A stretch of DNA of 64,000 bases from Labia minor. Taxonomy: Eukaryota; Arthropoda; Insecta; Dermaptera; Spongiphoridae. The notes under the pieces were generated by a model. It was not told where the DNA came from. It did not search any database and worked only from the letters and a program-made list of their open reading frames with translations. The stretch is from assembly GCA_963082975.1 (NCBI GenBank), contig OY720350.1, positions 1,511,001 to 1,575,000 on the forward strand, in the 5' to 3' direction. The translations under genes and the position numbers were made by a program. Below, in pieces: positions 36,172 through 46,886 of this stretch (positions within the stretch are counted from its first letter, which is position 1; the number at the start of each line of letters is the position of its first letter).

Positions 36172-36815
36172 TCTTATATATAAAATTCTCGTGTCACAAA
36201 ACTTTGAAATCATACTCCTCCGAAACGGCTTGACCGATTCTTATGAAATTTTTTATGTATATTCAGTAGGTCTCAGGGCATGTCAGACTTCCTTTAGAAA
36301 ACCGCTAATTGGTAAGGTGTGTCCAGGAAATGCTAATTAATTAAAAATAGTTTAGTTACCATACTAGTTCATAGAGGCGCTGGTGGCGATAATTTGACAT
36401 GTATATAAATTCTAATTTAAGACTTGCAAACAAAGCGGTTCCTGGCCGAGCGAGCTAGCGCGTCTTCTTATGACTTTGCACCCTGAGTTCGAAACTTGCA
36501 AAGGCACATTTTTTTCTTTAAGTATTATATATTTTTTTTAAAAATTTATTAATTTTTATTATTTTAATATTTTATTAAATTAAATTTTATTATTAAATTT
36601 TATTTTATTAAATTATAATATTAAATTTTATTTTATTAAATTAATAATTATGTAAACTATATAAAATTTGAATTTTCATTCATTCATTTAAAATGATATT
36701 AAAATATTCCTTTGAAATATAATAAATAATTAAATTAATCCCTACTAGGGCCTCGGGGGGGGGAGGTAACTTTCTCTTTTTGGAAAAACCCATATTGCCA
36801 TCCCCAGCTCGACTA
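36172..36815 (+). mobile_element. Helitron module B, copy 1
   Basis: It begins TCTTATATATAAAATTCTCG after an A, a 5' end typical of arthropod Helitrons. It continues ACGGCTTGACCGATTCTTAT and CATAGAGGCGCTGGTGGCG, carries a tRNA-like segment, and ends at CCATCCCCAGCTCGACTA. At that exact point another TC-initial Helitron starts. Copy 2 is at 46887-48020. No CTRR terminus of its own is seen. Confidence 0.75.
36440..36500 (+). repeat. tRNA-like segment in Helitron module B
   Basis: TGGCCGAGCGAG (36443-36454) fits the A-box consensus at 11 of 12 positions and AGTTCGAAAC (36486-36495) fits the B box. The spacing is tRNA-like. I could not fold a full acceptor stem. The counterpart in copy 2 is split by a hAT element at 47181. 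Confidence 0.55.
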
Positions 36816-38355
36816 TCTATATATAAAAAAAAGGTTTTTGTCTGCATATTGCTCAGAATTTAAAAATTATTATAATATTTCACTTTTTATTTTAAATTCT
36901 AATATTTAAATATCAATTAAATTAAATAATTTATTCTAAAAGTTCTCATTTAAATTTATTTAATAAAATATTTAGATCATATTTAACTTAATTTTTATTT
37001 ATTCTTTCTATATAATTGAATATTTCTTCTTTTCTATTTGAAAGTGAAAGCTTAAAAAAACTGAATATATATTATTTTTAAACTTTTATCAATACAAAAA
37101 TATTTTCAAAACTTCAATTAAAATGACAAAATTTTATTATTTTTGTTTTTGTTTCAATTATTAATTACAAATATATTTTAAGTGCAAAAATGATTTCTTG
37201 GTTAATTAAAATATGTTTTTTAGACAAATGATATTACGAGATGTTTTAAATTTATGTCTTTTTTATATTGAGTATTTTTTTTTAAAATTAAAATTTGTTT
37301 TAAATCAAAATTATTGTATTCTATTATATTTTTTTATTAATAGGCTTCTTTTTTTATTTTTAATTTTTAATAAATTCTCTTTTTTGATATGATATTAATA
37401 AAAAATAATATTCAATTGTATTTAAATTTAAAAATTAGAATATTTGAATTTTTTTAAATTTTAACACATGTAATCAATCATATGGATAACGAATGGAACA
37501 TTTTGAAAATCAAGTTGGTATTAAATTCAGAACAAAATACTGATATATAGAATATAATAGACCATTCGAATATAATTTAAAACTATTTCTCTCTTTCTAT
37601 TTTAAATTTAAAAAAAACGGAGTGTTAAGAAATTAAGATACCTGGATAGGTAAATGGGCTGGAAGAGGAGGTAATTTATAATTTTCTTCTAATTCAGATT
37701 GAAATTAATAGTGATAAGAAAAAATATTTAGTAACAAAATCTATATACAAAATGTAGAATTTGAATATGTAGAAAAACTGAATGTAATCACGAAGGATAA
37801 TAATATTTGAGAAGAATTTAAATCGAGGTTGTAATCGGGAAACGCCTGTTATCATGCAGTAAAGAGGCTTATCTCATCAAAATTATTATCAAAAGGAATC
37901 AAAATTAAAATATATAAACCAATTATTTTGCCTGTTGTATTATTTGGGTGGGACGCAAGGTCTATGACCCTGGGAGATGAGAGTAGATCCAGAGTATTCT
38001 TTCCAGCATTTATTGGCCAAAGAAAGATGAGGTCACCGGGGAATGGCGGAGACTGCACATCGAGGAATTGAATGACCTCTATGCATCTTCAGAAATAGTT
38101 AGGGTTATAAAAGCGAAAAAGCTGCGATAGGCAGGGGACGCGGCTAGAATGGGAGAGGAAAAAGATTTTGGATTGGAAAACGTCCGCTTGGAAGACCAAT
38201 TGTGAACAGGGTGGACAATGTAGTAAGGAACGTGAGAGAGATGGGACAGGGTAGGAGTTAGATGGTTATAGCTCAGAATAGGGACACTTGGGGGGTACAG
38301 GGGGCGGAGCCCCCGTCTAGGTGTGGAGAGCGCCGAAGGCGCTCGGAGCAGCTAG
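36816..38355 (+). mobile_element. Helitron family A, copy 2, 1.5 kb
   Basis: The 5' end TCTATATATAAAAAAAAGG after A, and the 3' hairpin GAGCGCCGAAGGCGCTC followed by GGAGCAGCTAG and T, match the 15087-17510 copy. The interior is shorter. A LINE relic lies at about 37640-38260 (GTAGAAAAACTGAATGTAAT, TGACCCTGGGAGATGAGAG). No helicase. Confidence 0.88.
37640..38260 (+). pseudogene. LINE reverse transcriptase fragment inside Helitron
   Basis: Residues such as SMTLGDESRS and QRKMRSPGNGGD can be followed across frames and correspond to the SMTLGDESRF and KKDEVTGEWGR region of the 16270-17270 relic. The N-terminal catalytic part is deleted. Stops throughout. Confidence 0.75.
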
Positions 38356-39528
38356 TATATATATATATACCTTCTTACCTATTATTTACCTCTTATCTAA
38401 TATCTAATAGATACATACATTAATATGGTAGATGATAAATAAAATGAAATCAAATTGCAATCATTACAAATTAATAATCAATTAAACATAAAAACGAATA
38501 ACTCAACTAAAAAGCTTCCATTTTAGAAGTAATTACTACATAATTGTAAGTATTGGTATTGATTTCAATTCTATAGTTTTATCAAGTTTTTAACCTTTTT
38601 ATTCTTGATTTCTATTAAAATAACTCAAGATGGATTAAATTGGATTCATTAAAGATAAAGTTGAAATGTTAATTAGTTAATAATTAATTGTTATTAATGA
38701 TAATAGATAAGAGAAAAAGACCGCCTGTTAAAAGTTATTCTCAACCTACACTACAAATGAACTACCACTATAAAAGATCTTATACTAATTTTTACTGGTC
38801 AGTAAGTCAAATAAAGATTATTTCAAAATAGGTAGAATGAAATGGAAGACAATCTAGAATGAAAAATAGAAATGGATACGAATTACGACCATGAGTATGG
38901 TCAGTCACCAATTAAATGTAAAAAATAAATGTAAACCCTTTTTTTGTTATGTTATGGAATAATAACAATTTATGTATCACAAATTGACTAAGAAACATAC
39001 TTACTTTTTTTTTTTTTTAACTAAAACTAAACTAACCAAAGAATAGCTTGGACATAATCTTTGGAATCAACACTTTTTTATAAATATTCAAATAAAATAT
39101 TTGTCATAATAACAAACTAATAAATCACATCCTAGTATTAATATTCAAAATATAAACTGATGATATCTGGACCAATTGGCCGAAAAAACAACGGCTGAAA
39201 TATACAGCAAGGAGGCGAGCGGCGGCGAATCCCTTTTCCAAATCAAAAAAGAGCACTTATCCTCGTTAAATGGATTAAATTAGATTTGTTGTATAATTAA
39301 TTTAGAATTAATGATCCCTTTATTATTGCATTTTTATTATTAAAAATTGTTTCCATTGTAATTAAATTAATTCCTCTTTTGAGACCTTCGAACAAAATTA
39401 ATAGATATCAAGAATTCATTCCTTTCAATTTATTTCCACCTTCGATTTCAAGTTTTGAAGTTTTACTTTAAATATTAAGGCCTTACAAGCCCCTATTGGG
39501 TGTATCAAGCGGATACAGTATTAATGAA
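38356..39528. other. AT-rich stretch with one GC patch
   Basis: No gene. A patch at 39170-39260 (AAGGAGGCGAGCGGCGGCGA) stands out by composition and is unique in the window; its identity is unknown. Confidence 0.5.
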
Positions 39529-39529
39529 T

Positions 39530-39680
39530 AAATAATATAAATATAAAATTTTTTTTATAAAATATTGTTTTATTCATGGACTAAAAAGAATAAAATAATT
39601 TTTATATACACCTGACAAAAAGTTTATGGATGAATTTCTTCATATACAACGAAAAACGTTGAGCGCATTTAGTTTTATTT
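39530..39680 (-). repeat. Dispersed repeat F1, copy 2 (reverse)
   Basis: The reverse strand reads CAACGTTTTTCGTTGTATAT, CAGGTGTATATAAAAATTAT and GTCCATGAATAAAAC as at 213-360. Confidence 0.8.
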
Positions 39681-39689
39681 ATTTATAAA

Positions 39690-39870
39690 ACCAGCTCAAT
39701 ATTTATCCGTCAGATGGCGTGAAAGAAAATTCGAATATTAAAACAATTAATCGCTAATTACATTAAAATTAATTAATTATAATTCAATATTATTTCTTCC
39801 ATACTTTCTAGAGATCCATTGAAATATATATAAAAAATTTCAAAAGTCTCTCTCAATTGGTTGATGAAAA
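39690..39870 (+). repeat. Dispersed repeat F2, copy 1
   Basis: TTAATCGCTAATTACATTAA through GAGATCCATTGAAATATATA is shared with 43650-43820. In both places F2 follows F1, but in opposite relative orientation. Confidence 0.6.
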
Positions 39871-39944
39871 ATCGATTCCAATTTGTCATAAGAGCGATCA
39901 GACAGACAAGAAGTGAAGTTGATAAAATTATTATTATTAGTGAG

Positions 39945-40085
39945 GACCCCAAGTTCCATTCATTTTAATCAGATTGATACAATGATGTAACAAATAATAA
40001 TTGTAATAAATAATCAAAGAATTGTATTATATCAATATTTGTTAAAGGGTCGAGCGATAGCTCGGTGTGTTCCAGGTACTATTAT
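39945..40085 (-). repeat. Dispersed repeat with hairpin end, copy 2 (reverse)
   Basis: It contains GAGGACCCCAAGTTC, TTTTAATCAGATTGA and the hairpin CGAGCGATAGCTCG (40051-40064), then TGTTCCAGGTA. It is the reverse counterpart of 8905-9045. Confidence 0.7.
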
Positions 40086-40106
40086 AATTATACTAAGAGT
40101 ATAGAA

Positions 40107-40200
40107 CAGGGCTTCTTAAACTTTTTTCATTCGCGATCCCATTTATGATTGCTTCAAGTTTCCTGGCGACCCTGTTTAAATATAAAAGAAAGATATATAC
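40107..40200 (+). mobile_element. hAT element left-end fragment
   Basis: CAGGGCTTCTTAAACTTTTT with GCGATCCC and GGCGACCCTG following resembles the terminal and subterminal sequence of common hAT MITEs and of CAGAGGTTCTTAAACTGTGG at 29871. No right end was found, so no duplication can be tested. Confidence 0.45.
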
Positions 40201-41052
40201 TTAAATATTTTTTGATGATTTATTTATTAGGTATCAATATACATACTCGTATAAATCTAAATGCGCAAATACACATCTAGAATCTAGAAAAAAAATCAAG
40301 ATGAATACAAATGAAAGAAAAAACAAAAACAAAAACAAAATAAAAATATATTAATAATTTTCAATTCTTTTATGTAATCTCTGTCTCACTCAGTTTCTTA
40401 TGAAAAGGAAGAGTGATTTTTTGTTTTGCTTTTTTTTTATTTAAAATTTGAATTGGTGAGAAAATTTTACTAATAGAAAAGGTAATAGAAATAAATGTTG
40501 GTTGTTGGTTCCCAAGCTATTGGAATTTCTCTACATCTGGTTTCACTTTTATGTTTATAAGTATTTCCTTAACGTGAAACAAACAAGAAACTCTAAAAGT
40601 CATTGGACATACAATCGAAACGTTCATTTTTTCAGTCAACCACAGGGAACTAATTAATGACAAGAAAAATAACAAAAATCTAAGAATTAATCAAGCAATT
40701 AATACAATTTTAAACAAGAGAAAGAGAAAAACTTAATATTAAATTTAGTTCATATTGATTATTTTTTCATAACGTAAAATTATATTAAATAGATAAACAA
40801 ATGAATCCAATTTTTAATTTTTATTATTTTATTTTAAACACTTAAATTATATATCATAATAATAATATCATATCATCCAAGTCTAATACAAAACATGACC
40901 AACTAAATATAACACGCCGCGTAAATATCACAACTTGTATAATAATAATAATAATAATAAAATTAGAAAAATATGTTTTTCTTTTTGAAAAATTTAAAAG
41001 ATACTACAGAGCATATTGTATAAAGACTAGAAATAAAGTACGTTAAACTTGA
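40201..41052. other. AT-rich stretch, no gene seen
   Basis: Only simple repeats, e.g. (AAAAC)n near 40320 and (AAT)n near 40940. Confidence 0.6.
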
Positions 41053-41054
41053 TA

Positions 41055-41621
41055 CGAGGCCGGGTCAATAAGTCCGTGACTTTTAAAAATTTTTGTCTTT
41101 TAAATGAAATGGCAACACTGCTCCTGTCATCAGGAAACTATCAGCTGACACCTGTCGAAATTGGAACCAACTGGGTCTTTTAGTTTTTGTTTGAGATCCA
41201 TTAATAGCAAACTATCTCGTGATTGGAGAAGAAAATGGAAAAAAGTGATTACGGCACATTTGACAAAAAAGTTATTTTCAACAATGCAAGGATGCAGTTT
41301 CCATGGTAAAAATCCATGAATTTCTCCCTCATCCGCCCTATTCTCCGGACGTACCAACCGAATGAGTATTTCTTGTTTCCAATCCTGAAGAGATGGTTTG
41401 GCGGAAAGAGATTTGAATTTAATGTTGAAATCATCTCACAAACAAATACCTATTTTTATGTCCTCGACCAATCTAATTTGTTGGAAGGGATAAAAATATT
41501 GGAGAAACGTTGGACGAAAGGTTTAGAGCTCCCAGGAGGCTATGTTGAAAAATAAAATAATTTTTTTATCGGAAAACCAGTGTTTCATTCATAAAGTCAC
41601 GGACTTATTGACTTGCCCTCG
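41055..41621 (+). mobile_element. Mariner element 1, internally deleted, 567 bp
   Basis: The ends CGAGGCCGGGTCAATAAGTC and its inverted match (41593-41621, ending GCCCTCG) lie between TA dinucleotides (41053-41054, 41622-41623). The ~28-bp inverted repeat, TA duplication and coding remnant identify a mariner. About half of the usual ~1.3 kb is missing. Confidence 0.92.
41307..41555 (+). pseudogene. Mariner transposase C-terminal fragment
   Basis: HPPYSPDV lies in one frame (about 41328-41352) and EYFLFPILKRWFGGKRFE in another, so there is a frameshift between them. LEGIKILEKRWTKGLEL follows and the frame ends at 41553-41555. SPD belongs to the third catalytic Asp region of the mariner D,D34D triad. 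The N-terminal DNA-binding part and the first two Asp residues are deleted, so it is inactive. Confidence 0.9.
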
Positions 41622-41674
41622 TACGAATTCTTACTTAACTATTTTATATTATTTTATTGTATTTGTTAAATATA

Positions 41675-42227
41675 CTACTAGGGTCAAAAAGTTCGCGGAA
41701 TGGTCGCTTATAGTCAAGTATTTCTTAGCTGAAAGGGAAATTTTTGTTTGTGAGGTTGGCATAACTGGTAGTGAATGTGCTTTTGAGGTTAGCAGGCAGT
41801 TGTAGTTGGTTCCGTGTGTTCGGTGTTTAATATTGTAGATCGTAGTTTCTTTCTTTCGTCGGATTGTGCAATGTCGTCATTAGAGCAGCGTGGCAATATT
41901 AAATTCTGTGTGTTGCTGGAGAAATCACCCTCGGAGACTCTTGAGAAGCTAAAAAAAGCATACGGAAATTCTGCGATGAAGAAAACAGCAGTTTACGAGT
42001 GGCATAAGCGTTTTCGCGACGGTCGCACAACGGTCAGAGGTGATTGAAAATGCGACGGAGCGGCTGAAGGAACTTTCAAAAAACGGCTTTCAAGGGTGTT
42101 TCCAACAATTATATGAACGGTGGAATAAATGTGTAGATGCAGGAGGAGAATATTTTGAAGGGAAATAATGTAAGAATGTTATAAATATTTTTAATAACCA
42201 ATTCCGCGAACTTTTTGACCCTAGTAG
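41675..42227 (+). mobile_element. Mariner element 2, internally deleted, 553 bp
   Basis: The ends CTACTAGGGTCAAAAAGTTC and the inverted GAACTTTTTGACCCTAGTAG are flanked by TA (41673-41674, 42228-42229). The inverted repeat is about 27 bp and almost perfect. It differs in sequence from element 1, so it belongs to a different mariner family. It starts only 53 bp after element 1 ends. Confidence 0.92.
41871..42168 (+). pseudogene. Mariner transposase deletion derivative (N terminus joined to C terminus)
   Basis: The first ~58 codons encode the N-terminal helix-turn-helix region (KFCVLLEKSPSETLEKLKKA, YEWHKRFRDG). The frame stops at 42045-42047. In the next frame the last ~41 residues of a mariner transposase follow at once (LKELSKNGFQGCFQQL, GEYFEGK, stop at 42166-42168). 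The whole catalytic core with its D,D34D triad is missing. A frameshift at the junction prevents even a fused short protein. Confidence 0.92.
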
Positions 42228-42236
42228 TATATATAA

Positions 42237-42309
42237 CTAGCTGACCCGGCAAAGCTTCGCTTTTGCATGTGTGTCTGTATACATATATACGTATGTGATA
42301 ACTGAACAC

Positions 42310-42342
<33 letters not shown>

Positions 42343-42417
42343 ATATAATTGAAATTTTAGTTTTAATTGCACTTTTTTTGATTTTGATTTTTATTTATTT
42401 TTATTGGAATTATTACA

Positions 42418-42450
<33 letters not shown>

Positions 42451-43051
42451 TTATTAAATGAATATAATTGAAATTTTATTTTTGATTATTACATTTTTAT
42501 TTTTATTTTTTACCGACCGACGATAGTAAGGGAGGTATTGTTTTCACACCAAATTTCACATGTGGAGATTTTTTTACATATCTCCACAAATCATGCACTT
42601 TGTATTGGTTTTATTCTCGAGAAAAATCATCTTTATTAGTTTTTTCTTGATTTAAAATTATATGACGTCATCCAGCCATTCATGACGTCACAGCCTGGTC
42701 TTACATATATATTATAAATAAAATAAAATTAATTATGTTATTTTTGATAGTTTAAAAAAAAATTAAAAATATTAATAAAATTTATCAAAATAAGTTGAAA
42801 AGTTTTCCAATTGTTTTTATTTATTTATTGTAAATTTTTCAATGTAACCATGGTAACCATAAATAGACTTTTGCCAAAATATTACTAATTAAATTAATTT
42901 TGGATAAATTAATTTTGGATTTAACTACACTAAAACCTTCCCTGGGATGCCCACAACAATCCCTGAAAGTTTCATCGCAATCGGACGGGTAGTTTTTGAG
43001 TATTTGACAGACACACACACACACACAGACGTTGCCTTTTATATATATAGA
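42237..43051 (-). mobile_element. Helitron family C, complete ends, 815 bp (reverse)
   Basis: On the minus strand it starts TCTATATATATAAAAGGCAA at 43051 (preceded by A) and ends with the hairpin GCAAAAGCGAAGCTTTGC, then CGGGTCAGCTAG (42240-42237) followed by T. All canonical Helitron marks are present. It holds ACTACCCGTCCGATTGCGAT, a TGACGTCAT pair, the CGTCGGTCGGTAAAAA block and (AAT)n tracts. There is no coding capacity. Its left edge is 9 bp from mariner element 2. Confidence 0.92.
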
Positions 43052-43059
43052 TAAAAAGC

Positions 43060-43190
43060 ATCCAACGTTTTTAGTTGAATATGAAGCAATTCATCCATAA
43101 ACTTTGGCAGGCTTATAGAAAAATTATTTTATTCTTTTTAGTCCATGAGAAAAACGTTATTTTATAAAAAAAAATTATATTTATATTATT
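43060..43190 (+). repeat. Dispersed repeat F1, copy 3
   Basis: CATCCAACGTTTTTAGTTGA, CATCCATAAACTTTGGCAGG and GTCCATGAGAAAAACG match the copy at 213-360 with short deletions. Confidence 0.75.
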
Positions 43191-44106
43191 TTATTCTTTT
43201 AAGTGCAATTTTAATTTGATAAAATTATTTAATATAACAAGAGAAATCGAAAAGATGAAGTTATACGAAAATTTGCAAATTGAATAAAACAAAAAATATA
43301 TTAATCTTCTAAAATTGATTTTATGTATTTTTGTTAAGTAAATGTTATTATAGAATAATATAATTATTATATTATATTTATAAATAAAATTTTTTTATTA
43401 ATATAAGATTTTATAAATGTATATTGATTATTGTACTCATATTGTCTTCATAGAAAAAAAGGTTATTTATTTGTGTCCTTTCTCTCGGGGACATATATAA
43501 AAAAAATGATCTATTCTCTATGCCATTTGCGGGGAAAATCCCCTCTCCATTGCTGCTACAACTGAATAATAAGAATTCATCATTACTTTTAATGCTATAC
43601 AATATTCTTAATTACTTTCAAAATGAAATCAATATTTATGCTTCAGAATCGGTTAAAAAAAATTAATCGGAGCAATACAAAAGGAGTTAGTTACAAAAAG
43701 TAATTAATCGCTAATTATATTACAACTAATTAATTATAATTCAATTATATTTCTTCTATACCTTTTAGGGATCGATTGAAATATGTATAAAAATTTTCAC
43801 AGTGTATCTCAATTTAACAGACATTAGTGCATGCCTAGCGTTAGTGGAGAATGTTTATAGACATATAAGTACATATTTACTACTACTATATGTATAAGAC
43901 TGTCGAAGGAGATATTAAATAATATTTTATATTTTTATTTTAATTTAAAGAGAGCTACAAACTACAATTAAAATATTTTATTTTATTTTATTTATTTTTA
44001 TTATTTAAATGTCCTTCAAGGTGGATTGTATAAAAATTGAATTATTAATTACAATATTACATTAAAGAAATTAGTATTTCTTTATTTTCATTTTTCTACA
44101 ATTGAA

Positions 44107-44137
<31 letters not shown>

Positions 44138-44515
44138 GGTATATGAATATATGAATATCTATATACAAGGAATATTAAGGAATTGTATTGTATGGTAAAG
44201 AGAGGTGTACTGGTGTACTGGTGTATTGTGTGTGTATGATATATTGGTTATGTTGCATAGTGAAGTGTGTATCGCATTCCAGAACACCGTTATTTTTTTA
44301 TTTATTTATTTTTTTTTTTTTTTTTTTTTTTGTTGCTAGACATTCTAACATATTCGGTGGATGTCGCGTGCCAAAAGCACGCAAGCAACTATGCACACAA
44401 AACACACTCCATTCATGTAGAAAATAACAGCACCTTAATATTATAGTAGAAAATAGAACAACGGAACCATGGATTAGAAAATAATTTTATTTTTTGAATA
44501 AACTTATAAATGAAG
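43191..44515. other. AT-rich stretch; includes repeat F2 copy 2
   Basis: F2 copy 2 is at about 43650-43820. A (TA)n tract is at 44117-44137 and poly-T at 44310-44330. No supported gene. Confidence 0.55.
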
Positions 44516-44519
44516 AATA

Positions 44520-44700
44520 AATAAGCTGGAGTGTCTCCACTCGACAATCTCGCAATTTGAATTGGATTATATAAATAAATAACATAATATATAATATATT
44601 TAAATTAAATTTAATTAATTATCAATTATAAATTAAAATGAATAAATAATATTTATTAAAACAGCGCATGTTTGGCGGCTCTTTGGTGATGGATATTTGT
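44520..44700 (+). repeat. Dispersed repeat R, 5' part
   Basis: GCTGGAGTGTCTCCACTCGA, CTCGCAATTTGAATTGGATT and AAACAGCGCATGTTTGGCGG match the outer part of the copies at 12700-14000 (reverse) and 6880-7000. The palindrome GGAGTGTCTCC is at the edge. The copy is cut after CTTTGGTGATGG. Confidence 0.65.
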
Positions 44701-44981
44701 AATGAATTAATTAATCTATTCCAAAGATGATGATGATGAGAGCATTAAAAAATGAAAAATGAAATCAATGATCAAAAAGTAGATAACGTTTAGTCGTAAA
44801 AATCAAATAATTTAATCCAAAACAAAAAACAAAAACAAAAAACAAAAAAAACAAACAAATAATTAATTAAAATATTAATTTGAATAGAAAGTGTGGATAG
44901 AAAACAAACAAATAAAATAATATTTCTAATTAAAGAGAATGAATAAAATACTTAATACTTATTTACTTATTAATGAATTAC
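44701..44981. other. AT-rich stretch, no gene seen
   Basis: No feature recognised; if the exon calls next to it hold, it is intron. Confidence 0.4.
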
Positions 44982-45038
44982 CTGGCAAGCTGGACGGACA
45001 CACAGCACAACCGTTCATATTCACTTTGCAATGTTAAA
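44982..45038 (-). CDS. Candidate internal exon (57 nt) of an unidentified gene
   Basis: On the minus strand, a CTTTTAG acceptor (AG at 45040-45039) precedes a 57-nt segment ending CAG before GTAATT. Only one frame is open: one leading base, LTLQSEYERLCCVSVQLA, then two bases. The leading base fits the two trailing bases of the candidate exon at 50912-51037. It is GC-balanced in AT-rich surroundings. If that exon is integrin-alpha-like, the Leu-Cys-Cys stretch would fall in the cysteine-bearing loop of the second propeller blade. This is inference from splice signals and phase. Confidence 0.4.
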
Positions 45039-45559
45039 CTAAAAGATTTTATTAAAATAAATAAATTCTAATCCTATTTTTATTTATATTCTGTTTTCCA
45101 TGAAATTGGACTGAGTGGCTTATCGCACGATTAAAAAAAAATCATTACTGGAATTGTACTTTTTATTTAAAACAAAATAATAGTACCTATATTATAATAA
45201 TAATTTATTATAATTATTATAAAAATAATTTAAAAAAGAATATTGACTGATAATCATTTACTAAGAATTGGATATTTATTAAATAAAATAAATAAATTAT
45301 AAAATATATTATATTTATAATATATATTAATATATTAAATTATTAATATATGTATTATTAAATGAATTATGTATTAAATAAATTTTTATTTTGGATGAAT
45401 CTAAATAGATATAGTATATAAATATATTTCTAATGATATTATCACAAAAATAGAAATGTAATTAAAACTTGATTGATATACGCAAAGCGTTGATTCAATA
45501 TCAATGGATTATAATTGATATTTAAGAGGTTGTGATAAGCACAGAACAGAAGCACTTAC

Positions 45560-45587
45560 TCTTCATTATAATAGACAGAACAATTAC
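45560..45587 (-). other. Possible 28-nt micro-exon
   Basis: On the minus strand, TATTAG is followed by 28 nt (in one frame NCSVYYNE) and then GTAAGT, a consensus donor. It fits the phase of the 44982-45038 exon downstream but not directly that of 50912-51037 upstream. A chance pairing of splice-like signals is a real possibility. Confidence 0.15.
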
Positions 45588-45789
45588 CTAATATTTTCAT
45601 CGCGTAACTATAAATAAATTAATCAATGTTAATAATTAATCATAATAAAAAAAAAGGAGAGGGTTGTAAATATATAATAAATAATTCATTTAATACTAAT
45701 CATACTATATACCATACCAAAATATCAATTATCAATCTAGGTTCTTATTTCTTATGAATAATATACCTAAAGCGTCGATTATAAATTAT

Positions 45790-46300
45790 AAATTAAAATT
45801 AATAAATAATATTTATTAAACCAGCGCGTGTGTGGCTCTTTGTTGATGGCACCACGTCACGTGTTGGCGCGTGAGATTTCCAGTGCTAAAAAATTAATTC
45901 TGGTACTTTCAGCTATTCAACCAAGCTGAAATTCTATATACTAGTATAGCAGTTTAATACAATTATTAAAAAACTAGCAAACATACCGTATTTCTTTATT
46001 TTTACGGCCACTTTAGAGAAAAAAAAATCAAAACGTGGTAGGTAATGACCCACTTCCGGTTGAGTTACATTGCTCAAAAGTTGATAGAAAACTACGAATT
46101 TTGAATAATGCCCGTATACCAAATTTCATGATTCTAGCTCAAACCGTTTTTGCGTACTCTTGTCTACACACACACACAGACATTTTTCTCAACCTTAGTG
46201 AAAATGATTCAGGAACCTTCAAAACGTATAAAAACATCAAAATCTCAACATCGAAAATTTTCATGATCTCAATACTATCTGGCGAGATAGTAAAAATTAT
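45790..46300 (+). repeat. Dispersed repeat R, nearly complete copy
   Basis: It runs AAACCAGCGCGTGTGTGGC, GATGGCACCACGTCACGTG, AAGCTGAAATTCTATATACT, ACCCACTTCCGGTTGAG, TTCATGATTCTAGCTCAAAC, a CA tract, TCTCAACCTTAGTGAAAATG and AAACATCAAAATCTCAACAT. It is an uninterrupted copy, useful as the empty-site reference for the hAT insertion at 12928. Confidence 0.8.
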
Positions 46301-46409
46301 ATAAACATGAAATAATTTCTATTAATTAAATTAAATCAAATCGTAGATACTTTATATGATTATATGGGGATAATATAAAGAATTGGATATTTGAAATTGT
46401 TATTATTAT

Positions 46410-46640
46410 AATTAGCAATTCAGACTGCCTTTGTCGCTCATCCCACCTGAACAGGAAGCTCTGCTCCCTGCATCCCCGAAGTGATACGTTGAAAGCATAT
46501 CTAGCGTATAAGGTTTTCATTTATTTATTTGATTTCAATCCGTTTATTAGTATATAAAACACTCATTTCCTTTTGGTGTTCTTTTATATAATATATTTTA
46601 ATTTAATCATTAAATTAATTATATATTTTATTGTATAGTA
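46410..46640 (-). mobile_element. Helitron family A, 3' relic (reverse)
   Basis: The reverse strand carries GAAAACCTTATACGCTAG, the CGGGGATGCAGGGAGCAGAG block and AGCGACAAAGGCAGTC, a mutated version of the GGGGGCGGAGCCCCC and GAGCGCCGAAGGCGCTC terminus. The CTRR is not conserved. Confidence 0.6.
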
Positions 46641-46886
46641 TTTATTATAATGGATTATAACAAAATAGATAGACATGAAAAATTCTAAAATCACTTTTGT
46701 ATTTATTCTAGGGATCATGAAAGGTGAAGATATCAAAAAAAAATTTTAAATACTTCGTTTATATAAATAATATAAATTAGACAATATTTATTTATTAATA
46801 TTCTTTTTAGTTGTTATTATTTTTATTGCCTCTAGGGGGTTGTTATTTATGTTTAATTTAGGTTGGTAATCATATTAAGATGCATA
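46641..46886. other. AT-rich stretch, no gene seen
   Basis: Nothing recognised. Confidence 0.5.
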
